Shown piece after piece: positions 11,704 through 24,411 of a stretch of 64,000 nt of DNA. This DNA comes from Mesodorylaimus sp. YZB2_4 (lineage: Eukaryota; Nematoda; Enoplea; Dorylaimida; Dorylaimidae): the NCBI GenBank assembly GCA_030248295.1, contig JASANH010001283.1:457240-521239 (forward strand). The letters run 5' to 3'. The position numbers and the translations under genes were made by a program. The notes under the pieces are model-generated. The model was not told where the DNA came from. It searched no databases and saw nothing but the letters and a program-made list of their open reading frames with translations. The stretch's first letter is position 1. Every line of letters begins with the position of its first letter.

Positions 11704-12900
11704 AACGAAGGGTCCTCTCTTGTCAAGCCTGCAAAATTTCCATGGACCCTTTATGAAAAGCACTGAAACAAAGGAAGAGGCTGCACACTTACAATGACGA
11801 AAAAATATAGCTTCACTTATTCGTTTGCCATCGCCATGTGCAGTATACTGTATGTAGTTTATCATCATCTACACTGTTGTTACAAAATAGTTCAAACGCA
11901 AAATCTTTTAACCATTTTTGGAATTCAGGTTTTGAAGTCAATGAATACAGAACCACGTGCTTTCACTTTTGTTCTAGCCGTGAGAAAAAGAAAGCTTGAC
12001 TTGATTTTCGCTCCCATGGTGAATGGTATTTGATAGCTGTATGTAATGTGAACTTGATGACGTGAGAGAGAAACGGTTGAGTTTTGTTAAAATCCGACAA
12101 TAGACAAAAGTGATGTAAGGGCGTGAGAGATCATATGCGAATCTTCAATGATTCACATCGCATAGCTCACTCAGATACTTTGGTCACTCGAGTTCTGGGT
12201 TGACTTGGTCGCTCACCCCTGAAGTACTGTTCAGTTAAACTTCCTAGTGACCCTGATTTTTGGTTGGCGCTTGGGCTAACTTCATAACCGATTTGGTTCA
12301 ACAAGTTGATATAATGTATGCATGCTTTCCTGTATATTGTATCGGGTGTGCCATAAAGAATGACCCTCTAATGATTCGCTTTCTACCAGCCTTACTAACC
12401 AAGTTATCGCAGTAACTTTTATACCATAAATCACATGCTTTGTACATGCTGTGAGATAGCTGCGTAGATAAGGCTTGCTGACAGTAAATTTATGAAAGAA
12501 AAGTGGTGCTTGGGGTTTTTTCACAAAAATTTATTTCAGGTATAAACAAGCGTTATTGTTTTCAATTCTAGATTAAAAAAATGCAAATGCTTTATTAGGT
12601 ATATCAATCATGCCATTTCTTAGCTGATCCTAATCTTCATTTGCAGGACCTGATCTATTCAGACTGACGGCTCAACTCTTTGCGCTGCCTCGCATTCATT
12701 TAAGAAGTGCAGAATAATTTACAAAAACGTTACTTTTTTTAGCTACAGCAGGCCAAACAGTTTAGTCTTGTCGCTGAGGGTATGACATGCCTGTCGTATC
12801 CTTATTTGCAATGATCTTAAGTGACTCTGTATTGAAGGTTTAAACGATTTCAAGCAGCATTACGATGTGCAAGAATATATTGTGCGCGCGAGGCATATAT
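11704..12900. other. Intergenic, no feature recognised
   Basis: No splice-consistent exon, known repeat or RNA gene is seen. The promoter of the minus-strand six-exon gene should lie at the low end of this stretch, but no clear TATA box is apparent. Confidence 0.5.
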
Positions 12901-12927
12901 ATTTCTATATTTCTTGCTTCCTTCGAT

Positions 12928-13070
12928 TGTTCGTATTTATCGATCAGAGGCAAAAATTGTATGAAACTGGGGAAAAATCGCAGTGCTGTGTTTCATGTCT
13001 GTCAAGTGATCATTGGAATCGAACGGAAATTGAAGCAATGATTATGGTCGTCCAAAGTCCAAACATTGCT
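12928..13070 (-). pseudogene. Orphan C-terminal tail of a fifth Ly6-like copy
   Basis: About 140 bp closely match 17060-17196, the end of Ly6-like gene 2 and its 3' flank. In minus sense, 13069-13010 still reads an intact tail, AMFGLWTTIIIASISVRFQ plus stop, matching the gene 2 tail. The homology stops abruptly at 13070, and no exons 1-3 are found between here and 16.6 kb. Most likely this is a truncated duplicate. An ATTAG at 13073-13069 could act as an acceptor, but the phase would differ from the other genes. Confidence 0.65.
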
Positions 13071-13712
13071 AATCATGTTTAAAGGGCAGAAATTTTTATC
13101 CACGTATTATTTGCTTAAAAACGAATACCAGCGGCTGAATGATTGGATGTGGGGCGCGGATGTAAGACCACAGTAAGATCTTTCATATTTCAGTTTTCCA
13201 AAATAATGACTGGCTTGGTTGTTTGCAGTAAGACGTTTTATTGGCGGACGTCGTCGTTGTTTAGACGTATGGTTACGTCTTCGGATTTCAAAAAAGCCAG
13301 CTAATTACGATCCGCAACGCGAAACTGAATGGCGCCAACAACTATTGGCTGCGAAGAAGCATCCTGAACGTCCAGACGATACTGTGCTGCCAGAATTACG
13401 CCAGTAAGGGCTGCACGCAAACGTTGCGTTCGTACTTGAGTTTATAACCAACAACATCATTAAGTGGCGTTAGACTTTCTTTTTGCTTTGCGTCACCATG
13501 TCGTGACTTTGGAGATGGTTTTTAGATGCTTAGAAGTAAATCAATGGTTGCATGGAGTCTAAATCACTAATTACGGTTAGGTGGTACACCACACTGAAGG
13601 TCGAAATTCCAGCCTTCGGTGGGATGGAAACATGCGTGGATCCAGTCAAAATTTAATCGATTCCACATGGATTCTCTGCCACTTCTGCATTGGATCCATC
13701 TGGACTCCCATG

Positions 13713-13905
13713 ATTTCCATCGATTCCCATGATCCCATGACCTGACCTCTACCTTGACTGACCCCTCAGAAGATTTTCTGACCTGACCCTGACCTTGACT
13801 AGACCCCAAAAAATTTTCTGACCTCGACCCTGACTTTGACCGTCGGTCAATCTGGGTTTTGACAGAATTCTGACCTCGACCTTGAGGTCATTTCCAACAC
13901 TAATA
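13713..13905 (-). mobile_element. TGACCT-motif element with TAGTGTTGGAA terminus
   Basis: An array of TGACCTGACCC and CTTGACC units with AAAAATTTTCTGACC spacers. On the minus strand it begins TTAGTGTTGGAAATGACCTC at about 13903. It belongs to the same family as 9108 and 52464. Confidence 0.5.
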
Positions 13906-14371
13906 TCCTCTTAGAATCGACGTTTCTTCGATAAAACAATGAGATCGACGAAGTCGGGTGTAATTTTTGCCATAAGCCATAGACGCGCACACGCGCAAAC
14001 TAGCATACATGGTTATGAAGCCATTAATTTTAGTTCTATTATTGTGGCTCGCTGTTCTCAAAGTCATCAGCCACGTAACAGTCAAAAGTTTATCTACTTA
14101 TTTTATTCCTTATTGAAATAAGAAATTGCAACTTATAGCAATTCATGCTCCTTGAATTATCGGCCTTCCCTCTTTCCCTCTTTTGGTCGCCATATCACTG
14201 CTGAGGGTCGGGGCAGTTGATGATGGCTTATACCATTCTTTGTTTGAGGATGCGAGCCTATGTCGTGGCTGAATTTCTATAGCTCATGACAGGTTTCGCT
14301 TGTTGCTTACGCTATTCTTCAACAGTTGCTGGCGCAGCTCATATCTAACATTTACCAAAAAGTTCGGCATT

Positions 14372-14426
14372 TTGGAAGTCTATACTGGAAGTCTATACTG
14401 GAAGTCTATACTGGAAGTTCTGGAAG
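14372..14426. repeat. 15-bp tandem repeat, about 3.5 units
   Basis: Unit TACTGGAAGTCTATA is repeated in tandem without change and then decays into TGGAAGTTCTGGAAGTC. It is a short local minisatellite. Confidence 0.85.
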
Positions 14427-14429
14427 TCT

Positions 14430-16630
14430 TGGCTAACACAGACTTGTATTCGTATTTACTATTTTCTCAAACCATTTTCGCTTCTCGATTTTCAAATGTT
14501 TGAAAATTTACCACATGAATTGTTTTCGAGTATGGCAACGAAATGGAAGGAAATGGTGTAACTGATCAAAACATGCTTTGCACTAGCACTGTTTCGGTGT
14601 TGGAGCTAGGGAACGTACGGCCTATGGCGCTTTTCACCAACACGACTGTCGGAGGTAAGTTCAAGGAGTGAGAGAAGGATCTGTTTTCTTTTTCTCAAGT
14701 CTCTAGCGCTCCTGTACGATGTCGCGAAAGATCACTCATATCGATCAAGTAGCAAAAGGCCTCGGCCACGCCCGCGGTATCGGCCCAGTTCTAGTTTTTC
14801 ATTATGAGAGCGCGGCTTAATATAAGACCTCGTGTCTTATAACCGAACAGGCCTAACATCTGATCCGAAATTCTAAGGGTGCTTGGAATAACCGCTGGCT
14901 AGCTATTGCGCGATTATTCTCTGACCAGTTTAGCGTAATCAGTCACGATACAGTATCATCAACAAATGCTGGGGCAACAATCTCTTTCAGCAGCATATGT
15001 CCGATGTATTGTTTTGTATGATCTTGCCTTGACTGCAATGCGCATATCGTGCACTGATCAGCAGAAGGACGCATAATCAAAATGTAAACCAGATGTCTCA
15101 AGGACCAGAAAAGATGTCTGCAGAAGGAAGGACTTCTTGGAAGTTTATCGATTTGCTTAAGAAAGATCAAAGCGTCAACGAGCACAAAATCTTGCAGTAC
15201 ATCGCTGGTCATCCTCCTGTTCCCTCCAGGAGACGATATCGTGACTGCGCAGAAAGAATTTCAAGCATTGTTGGCCGCTGCAATCACGAATGCTTGAACG
15301 CGGGTGGAAATGGGGGCTTATCTATTATCTCAGAGGATTAGCTCACAACTTCGACTTCTAATCTGAGTGCTCAATTTTTGCTCTTCTTGCTGATCCCTAA
15401 TATGATCTGATGACGTGCTTTATTCTACGTTATTCTGTTCTCAGTATTTTGCTCAGGACAAAGGAAATTCAAACAGTTTAGCACTTGAGCCCCTCAGCAA
15501 AACAACGCTGGTAGGACATTTTAGGTACACTGGAGTCCACTCATAGTCACACCTCATGTCACAGTCTGGTTACTATCACAGGTTTTCGAAGCCCCGAATT
15601 TTTCCCCTATACTTTGTGTGTATTTTGAGTTCGCTTATTATCACGCTGAATTTTCCCAGTCCGCTTACTGTCACATAAATTTCTTGGCCAGGCGGGATAA
15701 GTCTTGAAAAAGAGTCTTATTTACGCTCTTGGCAGTCTGCAAAATCGTCAAAAACAAGGATTTCTCCCAAGAAAACGCTTGCATGAAGGCGCATGGCACC
15801 TTTTTGCTTCAGCTTTGATCTGACTGATCCTCATAATTTGGATTTCTTTGGTTACAAAAGCTTTTAAAACGCGAGGAATATATGAAAATGATACGAAATG
15901 GCGGTAAAACGCATAAAAGTGAAGTTTTAGCCATTTTATACTGTACTTCGGTTTTAGTCACAGTCCGGATATTGTCACATTTTCTTTCCTTCCGGAGCTG
16001 GTGATACTAAGTGGACTCGACTGTACAGGTTTTTTGTGTCGAGGACAAAATGTTCAGAACATTTTGTTGAGGATATTATTTTCATGCCGTTTTGCACCAG
16101 GGCAGCTCCACGATTTCTTCAGGGCATTTTGCTCAGGATATTCTGTGGTGACACTGAGGAGGATGAGGTTGGAGACGACGATATCGTGCATATTGACTGA
16201 ACTCGGTTGTGAGCAGCGAGAATACGGGAAGAGAAATATTGAAATAAACAAAGTTATTAATACTTTTTTGGAAGTTAGACTGTCTATCTTTCTATAACTG
16301 ATATCTATGTAAAGAATAGTTTCTTTCTGGCACCTGGAGAATGTTTGAGTTTTATTCTTACCCTCTGGTTATTCTCCCCGTCTGGGATCCTTAAAAAAAA
16401 ATTCCTTTGCCAGGGAGAATTTCGAGGAAATTACGGTAGTTACAAACTGGAGCTGAAACTGTATCTTCTGTCAGAACTGTAACAGCGGTAGGCTCAGCAT
16501 GTTTTGGAAAGTTATGCCCGACACTTAAGCGTGCTTCTTGAAATAAGATACCCAGAGATTTGCAGGAGACACTCAACTTGACTCTTGGTCTGGGACTCGC
16601 GGATCTGCACAGAACTGCATGCACAAATTT
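14430..16630. other. Intergenic, no gene recognised
   Basis: Short frames only. None shows splice-consistent continuation, a known domain, or similarity to the Ly6-like exons, which were specifically looked for here because of the orphan tail at 13.0 kb. Confidence 0.45.
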
Positions 16631-16639
16631 TCAAAATTT

Positions 16640-16720
16640 TTTGACTTCTCGCGAGATTTTTGACATTGACTTTGATTTTTGATTGGGGCCAAAAATTTTC
16701 TGACTGAATTTGGACGGAAT
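16640..16720. repeat. Short TTGACTTTGA-motif array
   Basis: A small degenerate block (TTTGACATTGACTTTGATTTTTG...GGGGCCAAAAATTTTCTGAC) of the same TTGAC/AAAATTTTCTGAC family as 13713-13905 and 52464-52650. Confidence 0.5.
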
Positions 16721-16887
16721 TTCAGAAACGTACGATGAAGGCGCAAAAAAGGAAGTAAGCCCAACCCAAGCCTGTCGGGCAGCCAATTCCGTTCTTTGAA
16801 ATCATGGAGCAAGATAATTCTATGTAAGAACCAAGATTGAATAAAGCCTAAGCAAGAAAATATTATTCCACATTTTGCAGCACTTAC

Positions 16888-16893
16888 TTTATT
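16888..16893 (-). promoter_or_regulatory. Putative poly(A) signal of Ly6-like gene 2
   Basis: AATAAA on the minus strand about 240 nt past the gene 2 stop. It lies in a block similar to the 3' flank of gene 3 (ACACTTTGCAGCACTT near 29550), where AATAAA is also present. Confidence 0.4.
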
Positions 16894-17135
16894 CAAGGAA
16901 CATTTTGATCACATTTAAAGAAGCCAAGATCAGCAAATTGAGATCATTAAAGCTTAGTTAACTTATCAGCTGCGTAATCAATTACATCTGACATAATTAT
17001 TTGATCATTTGGCGACAGTCCTGCCAAAAGATGAGCCTATTAATCTCTTTTGTTCGTCACGTTATTTATCGATCAGAGGCAGAAAATTATGTGTCATCTA
17101 GGAAAAAATCACAGTGCTGTGTTTCATGTTTGTGA

Positions 17136-19860
17136 TCAGTGGAACGAAACGGAAATTGAAGCAATGATTATGGTTGTCCAAATTCCAAACATTGCTTTTC
17201 TTCCTACACTGTCTGGGAGCAGTTTGACCGCTTCATCTAATTGTTTATCATCATTGCATTTGTCACCCGAGTTGCAAATGCACAGTGCGCAAGTAACGAC
17301 CACGCCAGACTCCGTCTTAGTTGAGCTGCTGCATCCCATATTTGTCTCAGTCGCACAGTCGAAAACGCCCGTGATAGCTGACACGTCTAAAACAGCATAT
17401 GTACTGCACCCCATTTCCCAAATTAGCGTTTTCTCACTAAGATCTTTGCTATTTTCTGAATAAGACTCCGTGAGTCCGTGCTGAGATCTCGGTCAGATTT
17501 AGCCCAGATCTTAGGCAGAGCAGGGAAATCCTAGGGACGTTTTTAAGCTTCTGACTTAGATCCTTACATTTCCCTAAGATTGCTCACTGGCGCTTAGATT
17601 TTGCTCAGACTTTGTGATAAATACGTGAGATAGGAAATACAAGTGTGCACGATTTTGTCTTGGGATAGGGCATAGGGTTTGTCACGATTTTGTCACGAGT
17701 CCATGCTGGTGAGCATATAAGATCAGCAAACGATAATTTTAATCTCCAGCTCCAGCTTCCAGCAAGTGTTAGAACTGATTAATACAGGCAAATTAAGATT
17801 ATAAGTTATTGTTTGTGCGAAGTAGTCTTCACAGATGAAAAAGTCGCAAGTTAACTAGCAATAGATAACATAGGCAAGGCTTTCTGTAAATGCGGACCAT
17901 ATGAAAATTGCATTTGAAGTAGAGTATAGTTGTTGTAGGACATGGGCATTTTAAATTAGCTGACCAGGCTATATTCAATGAAAAAATTTCATAATACAAA
18001 ACTGAAAGGCTGCAGATGTGGTTTAATGCGCCTCTGGAGCAGGCCGGTTCAGGCTGACAAATGGTGATCAGGAAAGATCCTGCCTGGCTATTGGCTGGTC
18101 ACATGTATTCGCAGTTTTGGGGTTGACAAGTAGACCATAAAAACTAGCCTCAGTGACGATACCAACTTGCGGAGAGTGGCTGAAATCAGAAGACTGGTTA
18201 CCGATACCATAGCTTTAACCTCCATGTCCATGTCCCATAGCCATGTCTGATTTTTGTAAAAATATTGCAGGTGCTCTTATTTCCGGCAGAAAAAAAACGC
18301 AAAAAATTTCTCGGCTGAATTGTGTCGAGAAGACTTTTTTTTAAAACCTAATGAGCTCGAGGAATCATTTTCAAAAACTCTTTTCTTAGAAAATCGTTCA
18401 ACTTTGAACTATGTCATTGACATCAAAGTATGTTCAGTGAAAATTTTAGTCATACGCCACCATACATTATACACCTAACACCAAACCACGCTCAAACCAT
18501 GGCTTTGATTTGATGCTGTGCAATGAAATCTGCGAGTCTCTTGAAGTTGAGAGAAAGATTTTCTTTAGAATTGAGTTTTTGTGATGTAAACGCATTGGTA
18601 GTTTGCATACTTCCCAGGTTATAGTCTCACGTCACTTGCTTACGCACAGCTTATGGTCAGGCTACCGCAAAGGGTACTTCTGCGAGAATGTTACCAGCTT
18701 CTAGCACTAGCTAGCGCGCCTGCTCTGCTTAATATCGACAAGTAAAGTAGTTGTCTACTAGGGTCTTTAACAGTGTTAAATTTTTCAAATTCCCCACAGA
18801 CACCTGGAATATTGAGAAGTCGATCCATGTTTACCTTTCCAGATAGCCCAACCAACCCCGTGCGGCTTGCAAGATAAACTGTAGCTACTTCTTACCGTGT
18901 TTCCCGGATGCTCCTCCACATACCAGTACTGAGCAGGCACTGCCATCGCATTTTGCTGCATCCGCGCAAGTATCATGGCTTGCTTCTTTGTCACCTTTAC
19001 TAACTATAGCCGAGGAGCATTGATTACATTTCAGACTGTTGCCCAGGTGACCTGTTAAAGAGAGATGGCGGGAAAAATTATTTGAACAAAAATTTAATCA
19101 ATAATCATTTTGTCTGTATGCTCGGCGTCAATCATCACACATTATAATACAAATCAGGGCCGAGATACAGTTTCCTAGCTTTGTCAAGAAAATTAAATTT
19201 TTTGTCGTAACGCTCCAAGTTTTCGCTGGGTAAGTTCGCAGTCCTAAAGCTTTCGCGCGTTGAAGCACCCTTATCAATGGAGTGATCATCTTATATACTG
19301 TATCTGTTTTGTATATTATTTCCAAGCGTCAAAAATTTTGTCAGACTGATGTGTCATTTTTCAGCAACTTTGTGGAATGGAATTTTAATAAAAGCCATAT
19401 TTTTACCAAACAAATCAGCATATTGTCCGAAAAGATTGCGAAGGACACACACATGCGTCAGGCTTATCCGAGTCCGAATGAGGCAACCTAACCAGCAGAA
19501 GCTATATATATCAGGAAAGCCATTTAACCAAGATTTGACGCCCTTCAGGAGCCAACCCGCTGCCTAATTTCGGGGAAGCCATAGATGGACTACGCTGATG
19601 TGCTTGGTCAAAGGTGTCGGACGAGAACATGAGTAGATCAGCGCAGTGTCATGCATTCAGGGGTTTATATATGGGCTGGTAGTGCATAGCTTCTTCCTTG
19701 GTAGCCTATATTTTTTCCTGCAAACCTTGGCAACAGAAAGACTGCCGAGGCAGACCAACAGACATTGTTAATGATAGCATATTGAACAAGAATGAGCTCA
19801 CTCACTAAAAGAAACTAAGAAAATAAAAAATAATAACGACTTCTTTGTCACCGAATCCAT
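17136..19860 (-). CDS. Ly6/LU-type cysteine-rich secreted protein, array gene 2
   Basis: Exons 19860-19806, 19051-18896 and 17386-17136 on the minus strand. Both introns are phase 1 (donors GTGAGT and GTAAGA; acceptors TTTAACAG and TTTTAG). The total is 462 nt, or 153 residues. Exon 1 is a signal peptide (MDSVTKKSLLFFIFLVSF). Exon 2 has C-x2-C-x16-C-x5-C-x4-C-x4-C. Exon 3 has C-x6-G-C-x13-C-x2-C-x-C-x5-C-N-D, followed by a GPI-type hydrophobic tail (AMFGIWTTIIIASISVSFH). This is the same architecture and tail fusion as gene 1. Intron 2 carries a copy of repeat C (18015-18148). A frame remains open upstream of the ATG to 20247, but that region is a dispersed repeat and is better read as 5' flank. 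Surface display via GPI is inferred from the tail. Confidence 0.83.
17427..17620. repeat. AAGATCTTTGC-rich dispersed repeat, copy 2
   Basis: CACTAAGATCTTTGCTATTTT followed by several AGATCTT/AGATCTCGG/TAGATCC motifs, matching the start of 9497-9610. It lies in intron 2 of Ly6-like gene 2, just 5' (minus sense) of exon 3. Confidence 0.5.
18015..18148 (+). repeat. Repeat C, copy 1
   Basis: About 135 bp shared with 49291-49426 (same orientation) and 50947-51110 (inverted): ATGTGGTTTAATGCGCC, then GCCTGGCTATTGGCTGGTCA and GACAAGTAGACCATAA. Similarity to the 49-kb copy continues a little further (GAGAGTGGCT). It has no coding frame. It sits in intron 2 of gene 2. Confidence 0.8.
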
Positions 19861-20149
19861 CAGAGAACTGAAGCTGATGAATGATATTAATCGACAATTC
19901 GACCTCCTAAAAAAGAATTTTTTCATCAAACGGTGAAAATTGATTTGAAATAGAGACTTCGATTTATTTCCAATTGGTACTATGTGTACGCTGGTGCTGG
20001 AACAAGAGCAGCTATCAGTATTATTTCCAAAAAAGTCCATGCTTGTCTGCTGTGTACTGCTGCTGTTCAAACAGTCTCCCCAAAGGCAGCTGTGCTTTTC
20101 CTCACGAGCAACCTGCATACTGTATCCGTATGCTAAAACTGTAGCGCTG

Positions 20150-20530
20150 CGAGGGAAGTGATTTGGCTTATTGTTACATGCCTCAACCTCGAGAAACACT
20201 CTCAACAATCCTACCTCCCCTTCTTCCAACTTTGTGTTCATGCTCATGATTCATCATATTAGTGATGATCTGCTCGAGGATGATGGGACACATGACACAA
20301 AATGATTTACCTAGCCGTGTCTTGAACATTACCCACTATGAGCATGTGCGCGCATACTGAGAGTCAGACACTCCTAGCCCACTAGTAGACCCCGAGCACA
20401 GGATCACTCCTCTGCTCGTGGCCACGATCAGTCGTCCTGTTGGAATTCATGCAGATAAAGCAGCTTCTGCCCAGATATTTTTCCTAAACCGTGGTTGTCT
20501 TAGCAGTGGCCGAGCAGACCAGCCATTCTA
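20150..20530 (+). repeat. Dispersed repeat, copy 2 (partner 6745-7110)
   Basis: Matches 6745-7110 from GGCTTATTGTTACATGCCT through GGACACATGACACAAAATG to GCAGACCAGCCATTCTA. Here it directly abuts the 5' side of Ly6-like gene 2 exon 1. Confidence 0.65.
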
Positions 20531-20879
20531 AGCCCTGGCTCCACTGTGTGCATTGGCTGGTCTAAAAGTTTCGAGTCTGTCATGAGACTTTTTTGGCAAT
20601 GATAAGACCGTTTTTCTTTTTTGCTAGAAACTAGTTTGTCCAAAACACCTCACCGATCGATCATTTCATACTAGTCAGAAACTCTTACTGATGAAATGCA
20701 CAGATTTTTTTAATATGTACTAAAACATACAGCCGACAGGAAAAACAGCAAATTAAGTACTCCTTTTATGCACCGGTCACGCCTGAAACCTTATCTCTTA
20801 CTGGGCAAAAAGTCAAGGACCACCCTCATATTCCATGTTCACAATTACGTTTGTCTGTCTTGTGGAAAGACGAGAACAA

Positions 20880-20955
20880 AAGCCAAAAATTCTAATCCGT
20901 GAAGGAGTCGAACTGAAAGCCTCGTGGTCGAAAAACAAAAGTGCCATTCTCTGCC
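20880..20955 (-). other. tRNA-like segment, probable tRNA-derived repeat remnant
   Basis: On the minus strand it contains CAGTTCGACTCC, close to the RNA polymerase III B box (GGTTCGANTCC), and an A-box-like GAGGCAGAGAATGG about 45 nt upstream. I could not fold a complete cloverleaf, so this is not called a tRNA gene. Confidence 0.25.
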
Positions 20956-21919
20956 TCAAACAAAATATGCTCTAAATAATCTATGCAAAAAGGGGCACCC
21001 TATCGGAGACTAAAGCCAGCCTAAAAAGAACTGGGTCATGCTCGGGGTGATCTGAACTTCTGTTCCCTCAGGAGCTGAAATTTAGGATCCGCAACGTTTG
21101 TCAAGTTATTATTCGCTAGAATTTTTCTCAACGATATTACGTCCGCATCAAATAAAATATGTGCTGCCCACGGAAACTCTTTCCACATCATTTATATTCG
21201 TTCACATATTCTCAATTCATTATCGGCAACTTTATTGCTGTGCACCAAACCCATCTTCCTTAGAGCCCGCTGATTGTGAGCCTAGCCAATCAGTGGCTGC
21301 GCGCCTCAACCCGTTCAGTTGATGTTTCTAAGCTCCGCGCCGGAAATGAAAAAACAGAAACACCAGCGCCAACTACACTTGATAGTCGATAACTCAAGAA
21401 TGCCTGAGCCGAAAAAGTTGGCATTTCGCACGCTTCGCAAGATAGGTCAGATCTGCAACTATGTCAATTCATATCGAAATCCGTCAAGTACCTGACGAGC
21501 GACGGATGAAAAAAGCTGAAAGAGGGACTATTTTAAGGAATAACTTCTCGGAAATTGACGCTTCAAAAAAATGACCGTCAAAAGGCAGAGTCCAAAAATT
21601 TCAGCTTTCATAAAACCTAACATTTAAAAGTGTACGACCTCTGGTTATTGATCTGGGCACATGTTGTTCCTCCTTCTCGTCTTCTCCCCCTGAACAAGAA
21701 ATCGCGTATTCTGGAACTCGACGACGGCCGGACGGATTTCGATACAAATTGGCATGATTGTAGATTCGGCCGATTCTGCTACGTGCGCAAAAAAATCAAA
21801 AATTTTCGTCGAACCGTTCTCGAGTTATTGGCCGGCGAAAAACCTCCTTTAGCATTAGGCGTCTGGTTGGCTGGTCTAAGCAGGCACTACCGTTCCTGCT
21901 GATATCCTATCCCTGATCG

Positions 21920-22330
21920 AATACCTAGACTGTGGGTCGGGTCAGCTAAATTTCGGGTCGGGTTGGGTCACTTTTTTGAAAGATCGGGTCAAAAATACAG
22001 CAATTTTGCAAGTTACTGCTATTAGCAGCCACAGAAACCTTTTCACAGCTGTGCGAATCCAGGATATGCTTCATGCATGCATGCATAAAGTCTTTTATTC
22101 CCCGTTTTTATTTTGCGTAACTTCCAAGAATGCCAAACAAATTGTAAGCTGTGAGAATGACCAAGTTATGACAGAGTTGAATCTATTTTTCACGCCTATT
22201 ATTCTGATTGGTTAAATCTTGTCTCCAGTGGACAGACCCTAGTCGCTTTTAGATCTACTAAGGTTCCTAAAGAATTATTCGACCACTATTGTGGGAAATA
22301 TGAAGGAATGCTATTTTATTAACTAGGGAC
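21920..22330 (+). repeat. Segmentally duplicated block, copy 2 (partner 5640-6600)
   Basis: GGTCGGGT stretch, CAAAAATACAGCAATTTTGC, then TCGCTTTTAGATCTACTAAGG and GAAGGAATGCTATTTT in the same order as 5640-6600. It lies between Ly6-like gene 2 exon 1 and repeat R copy 2. Confidence 0.6.
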
Positions 22331-22929
22331 TAACAAACGATGAAAATTCGCGTGCGTTAGATGTCTCCATCTCATATTTTCTGTCGATTGTCGATACTGC
22401 GCAACAGTTTTTAGGGGGTGGGCGGCCACAAAAGATGCGGCAGCATGTGATGAGTGATAACACAACCAGTGAGTTTTGTCAAAGCCATCGGGCCAGCTAA
22501 AGACCCTTTGCAGCCTTGTCCAAGGCTCTATCAATTCAGGCGGCTTATCCGCGAGCCCGAACACTCCATGGACTCGACTAGGCTTTCGAAAAATTAAGAG
22601 TCAAAGGTGGACAAAAGCAATCATGCACTCTTCGCGGCGGCCAATCGGAGCAACCAAACACACTGCCCTCTCCTCCGCCCGCGTACATTACTGTTAACCT
22701 CTACTGGTGCTTGAGTGCTTTTGGCTTATGTGGCCCAAACCACACCTCTCATGAGCGATATGGTCGTTCGCAGCAAAGACATACGGCGAGTTTTCACTTC
22801 TTCGAACCTGCTCACATTCCACAGAGAACCTCGAAGCATGGCTACGCGCCTGCACAGCACCACGAAGAACAGTGGTTTTGCAGTGAAGCACTGTTCACCA
22901 TAGCCAACAAGCAGCAAGCTTCCAAGATA

Positions 22930-23580
22930 AAACACTCACCCTGGACTGAATGCACCGCGTCGAACCAGTGGCCTTGACTTCTGACACACCTCTCGATATT
23001 GACAGCTTCGATCTCTTATTCGGTAGGTTCAGTAGGTTTGATTCCACCCGACTGGACTACAGCGCGGACGAAGCGAACACTGACGAGACCTATTGCTCTC
23101 CAGCCGAGCTCAATGGGCGTATTTCACGTCAGTCATCCTGGATGCCACGTCCGCGAATGCTTCTGAATTTAGTCGGCAATCATAAAAACTGACTGGGCGT
23201 CTATACGAATTTTTGATTCTATGCATTAAAAGCACAGAAGCTAGGTCGCCTTGACCAGCCGACTTGGTTCCAAGCAATCGTCGATTGCATACCTGGAATT
23301 CCGTCATTCGCGGAGTCGACCAGATTTTTGAAGTGAAGGCGTCTATACGATCTTGTGCCTTTTTGCCACGAATACAGTAGGTTGAACTCTACGCTATCCG
23401 CTGAAATCTAGGAGGATTTTGTGCTTCCTGGCTAGTACCTATATCAAATTCATCGAGCCACCCACATTGCGCTGTGTTGGACTTTGAACTGCGGGCGCTG
23501 CTATCACAGCACTATGACGTGAAGAGACGCGACTATTCATGACTTTGGAATTCGAACAGTGTTAGACAAGTTACTATCTT
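22930..23580 (+). repeat. Repeat R, copy 2 (upstream of Ly6-like gene 2)
   Basis: Landmarks CACCGCGTCGAACC, TTCGATCTC, TTGATTCCACCCGACTGG, GGCAATCATAAAA, CGACTTGGTTCC, GGCGTCTATACGAT match copies 1, 3 and 4. The order and orientation relative to the neighbouring Ly6-like gene are conserved. Confidence 0.75.
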
Positions 23581-23654
23581 GGATACCATCATGCCATGTC
23601 ATTTCTATCCCTTTACGAGGACTCTAGCGTGAGGCGAAATATCATGGCCAGATC

Positions 23655-23740
23655 GGATCGGATGCCGTGATTTATAAATCACAATCCAAAAATTCGGATC
23701 AGATCATACGATCTGAACCACCCGATCCGACGATGTATTT
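23655..23740. repeat. GGATCGGATC-motif array with internal palindrome
   Basis: CAGATCGGATCGGATG at one end and CCCGATCCGACGATG at the other, around TGATTTATAAATCA. Similar arrays occur at 44927-44990 and 61285-61303 and at the ends of the repeats at 30415 and 48065. Confidence 0.55.
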
Positions 23741-24411
23741 GGTGTTTTGGTATTAGGTATTTCTAACAAAGTCTGTTCACACACAACAAGCAGCCCAACT
23801 TCGCCTCATAAGCTGCGTATACTCTGTGCCATAATGAAATACTGTTATAAGACAGATTTTGTAAGAAATACCAATACCCATTCGCACCTGTGGTCGGGTT
23901 GGGGAGAACCAAAATAGTGTTTTGTCCCAGCCTGTTCTTGAATCTATCTTTACACCGGTGCCACCACTCAGATATTTAATGGCCACCTAATCGTAAGAAG
24001 CCCTACTGCAAATCAATCACACCAACTCACTTACACTACCGTTCGCCTCGGTGCCCGCTGATCCGACGCGCACCCAAGACGCTGAGATGAATAAGGGGCT
24101 ATGCTCAAGAGAGCCCTTGTCCCGATCCGTCCCGTCCCCGTTCAACGTCAACGCCACGCGCTCGTCCAGTCCAGTCCAGTCGTTCGCCTCGCTGCACCGC
24201 CTTGTCGCCTCGCTGATAAGGCGAATAAACCAATAAGACAAGACGAACTCGAAACGACTGAATCTGATACCGATCTTCTTACTGAACTGAAGTAAACTGT
24301 ACAAAATCAGGCACAGTGCACCAAAAGGCGGGTCATCATCATCATAGATCTTCCAATCATATCAAATCTCGCGGGGTCTTCACCGGTAACGAGCGCCCTC
24401 TAATTCGTCCG

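Noticed and set aside
11266-11868. A single 200-codon minus-strand ORF
   Set aside because: Only part of it (11703-11418) fits as exon 1 of the six-exon gene; the remainder reads through an intron and the 5' flank.
12867-13082. Plus-strand ORFs at 12867 and 17050 with similar sequences
   Set aside because: Their similarity is the antisense image of the Ly6-like tail and 3' flank; the coding strand is minus.
19798-20247. 149-codon minus-strand ORF continuous with Ly6-like gene 2 exon 1
   Set aside because: The upstream part is a dispersed repeat shared with 6745-7110, and the other three genes start at a short signal-peptide Met, so the ATG at 19860 was preferred.
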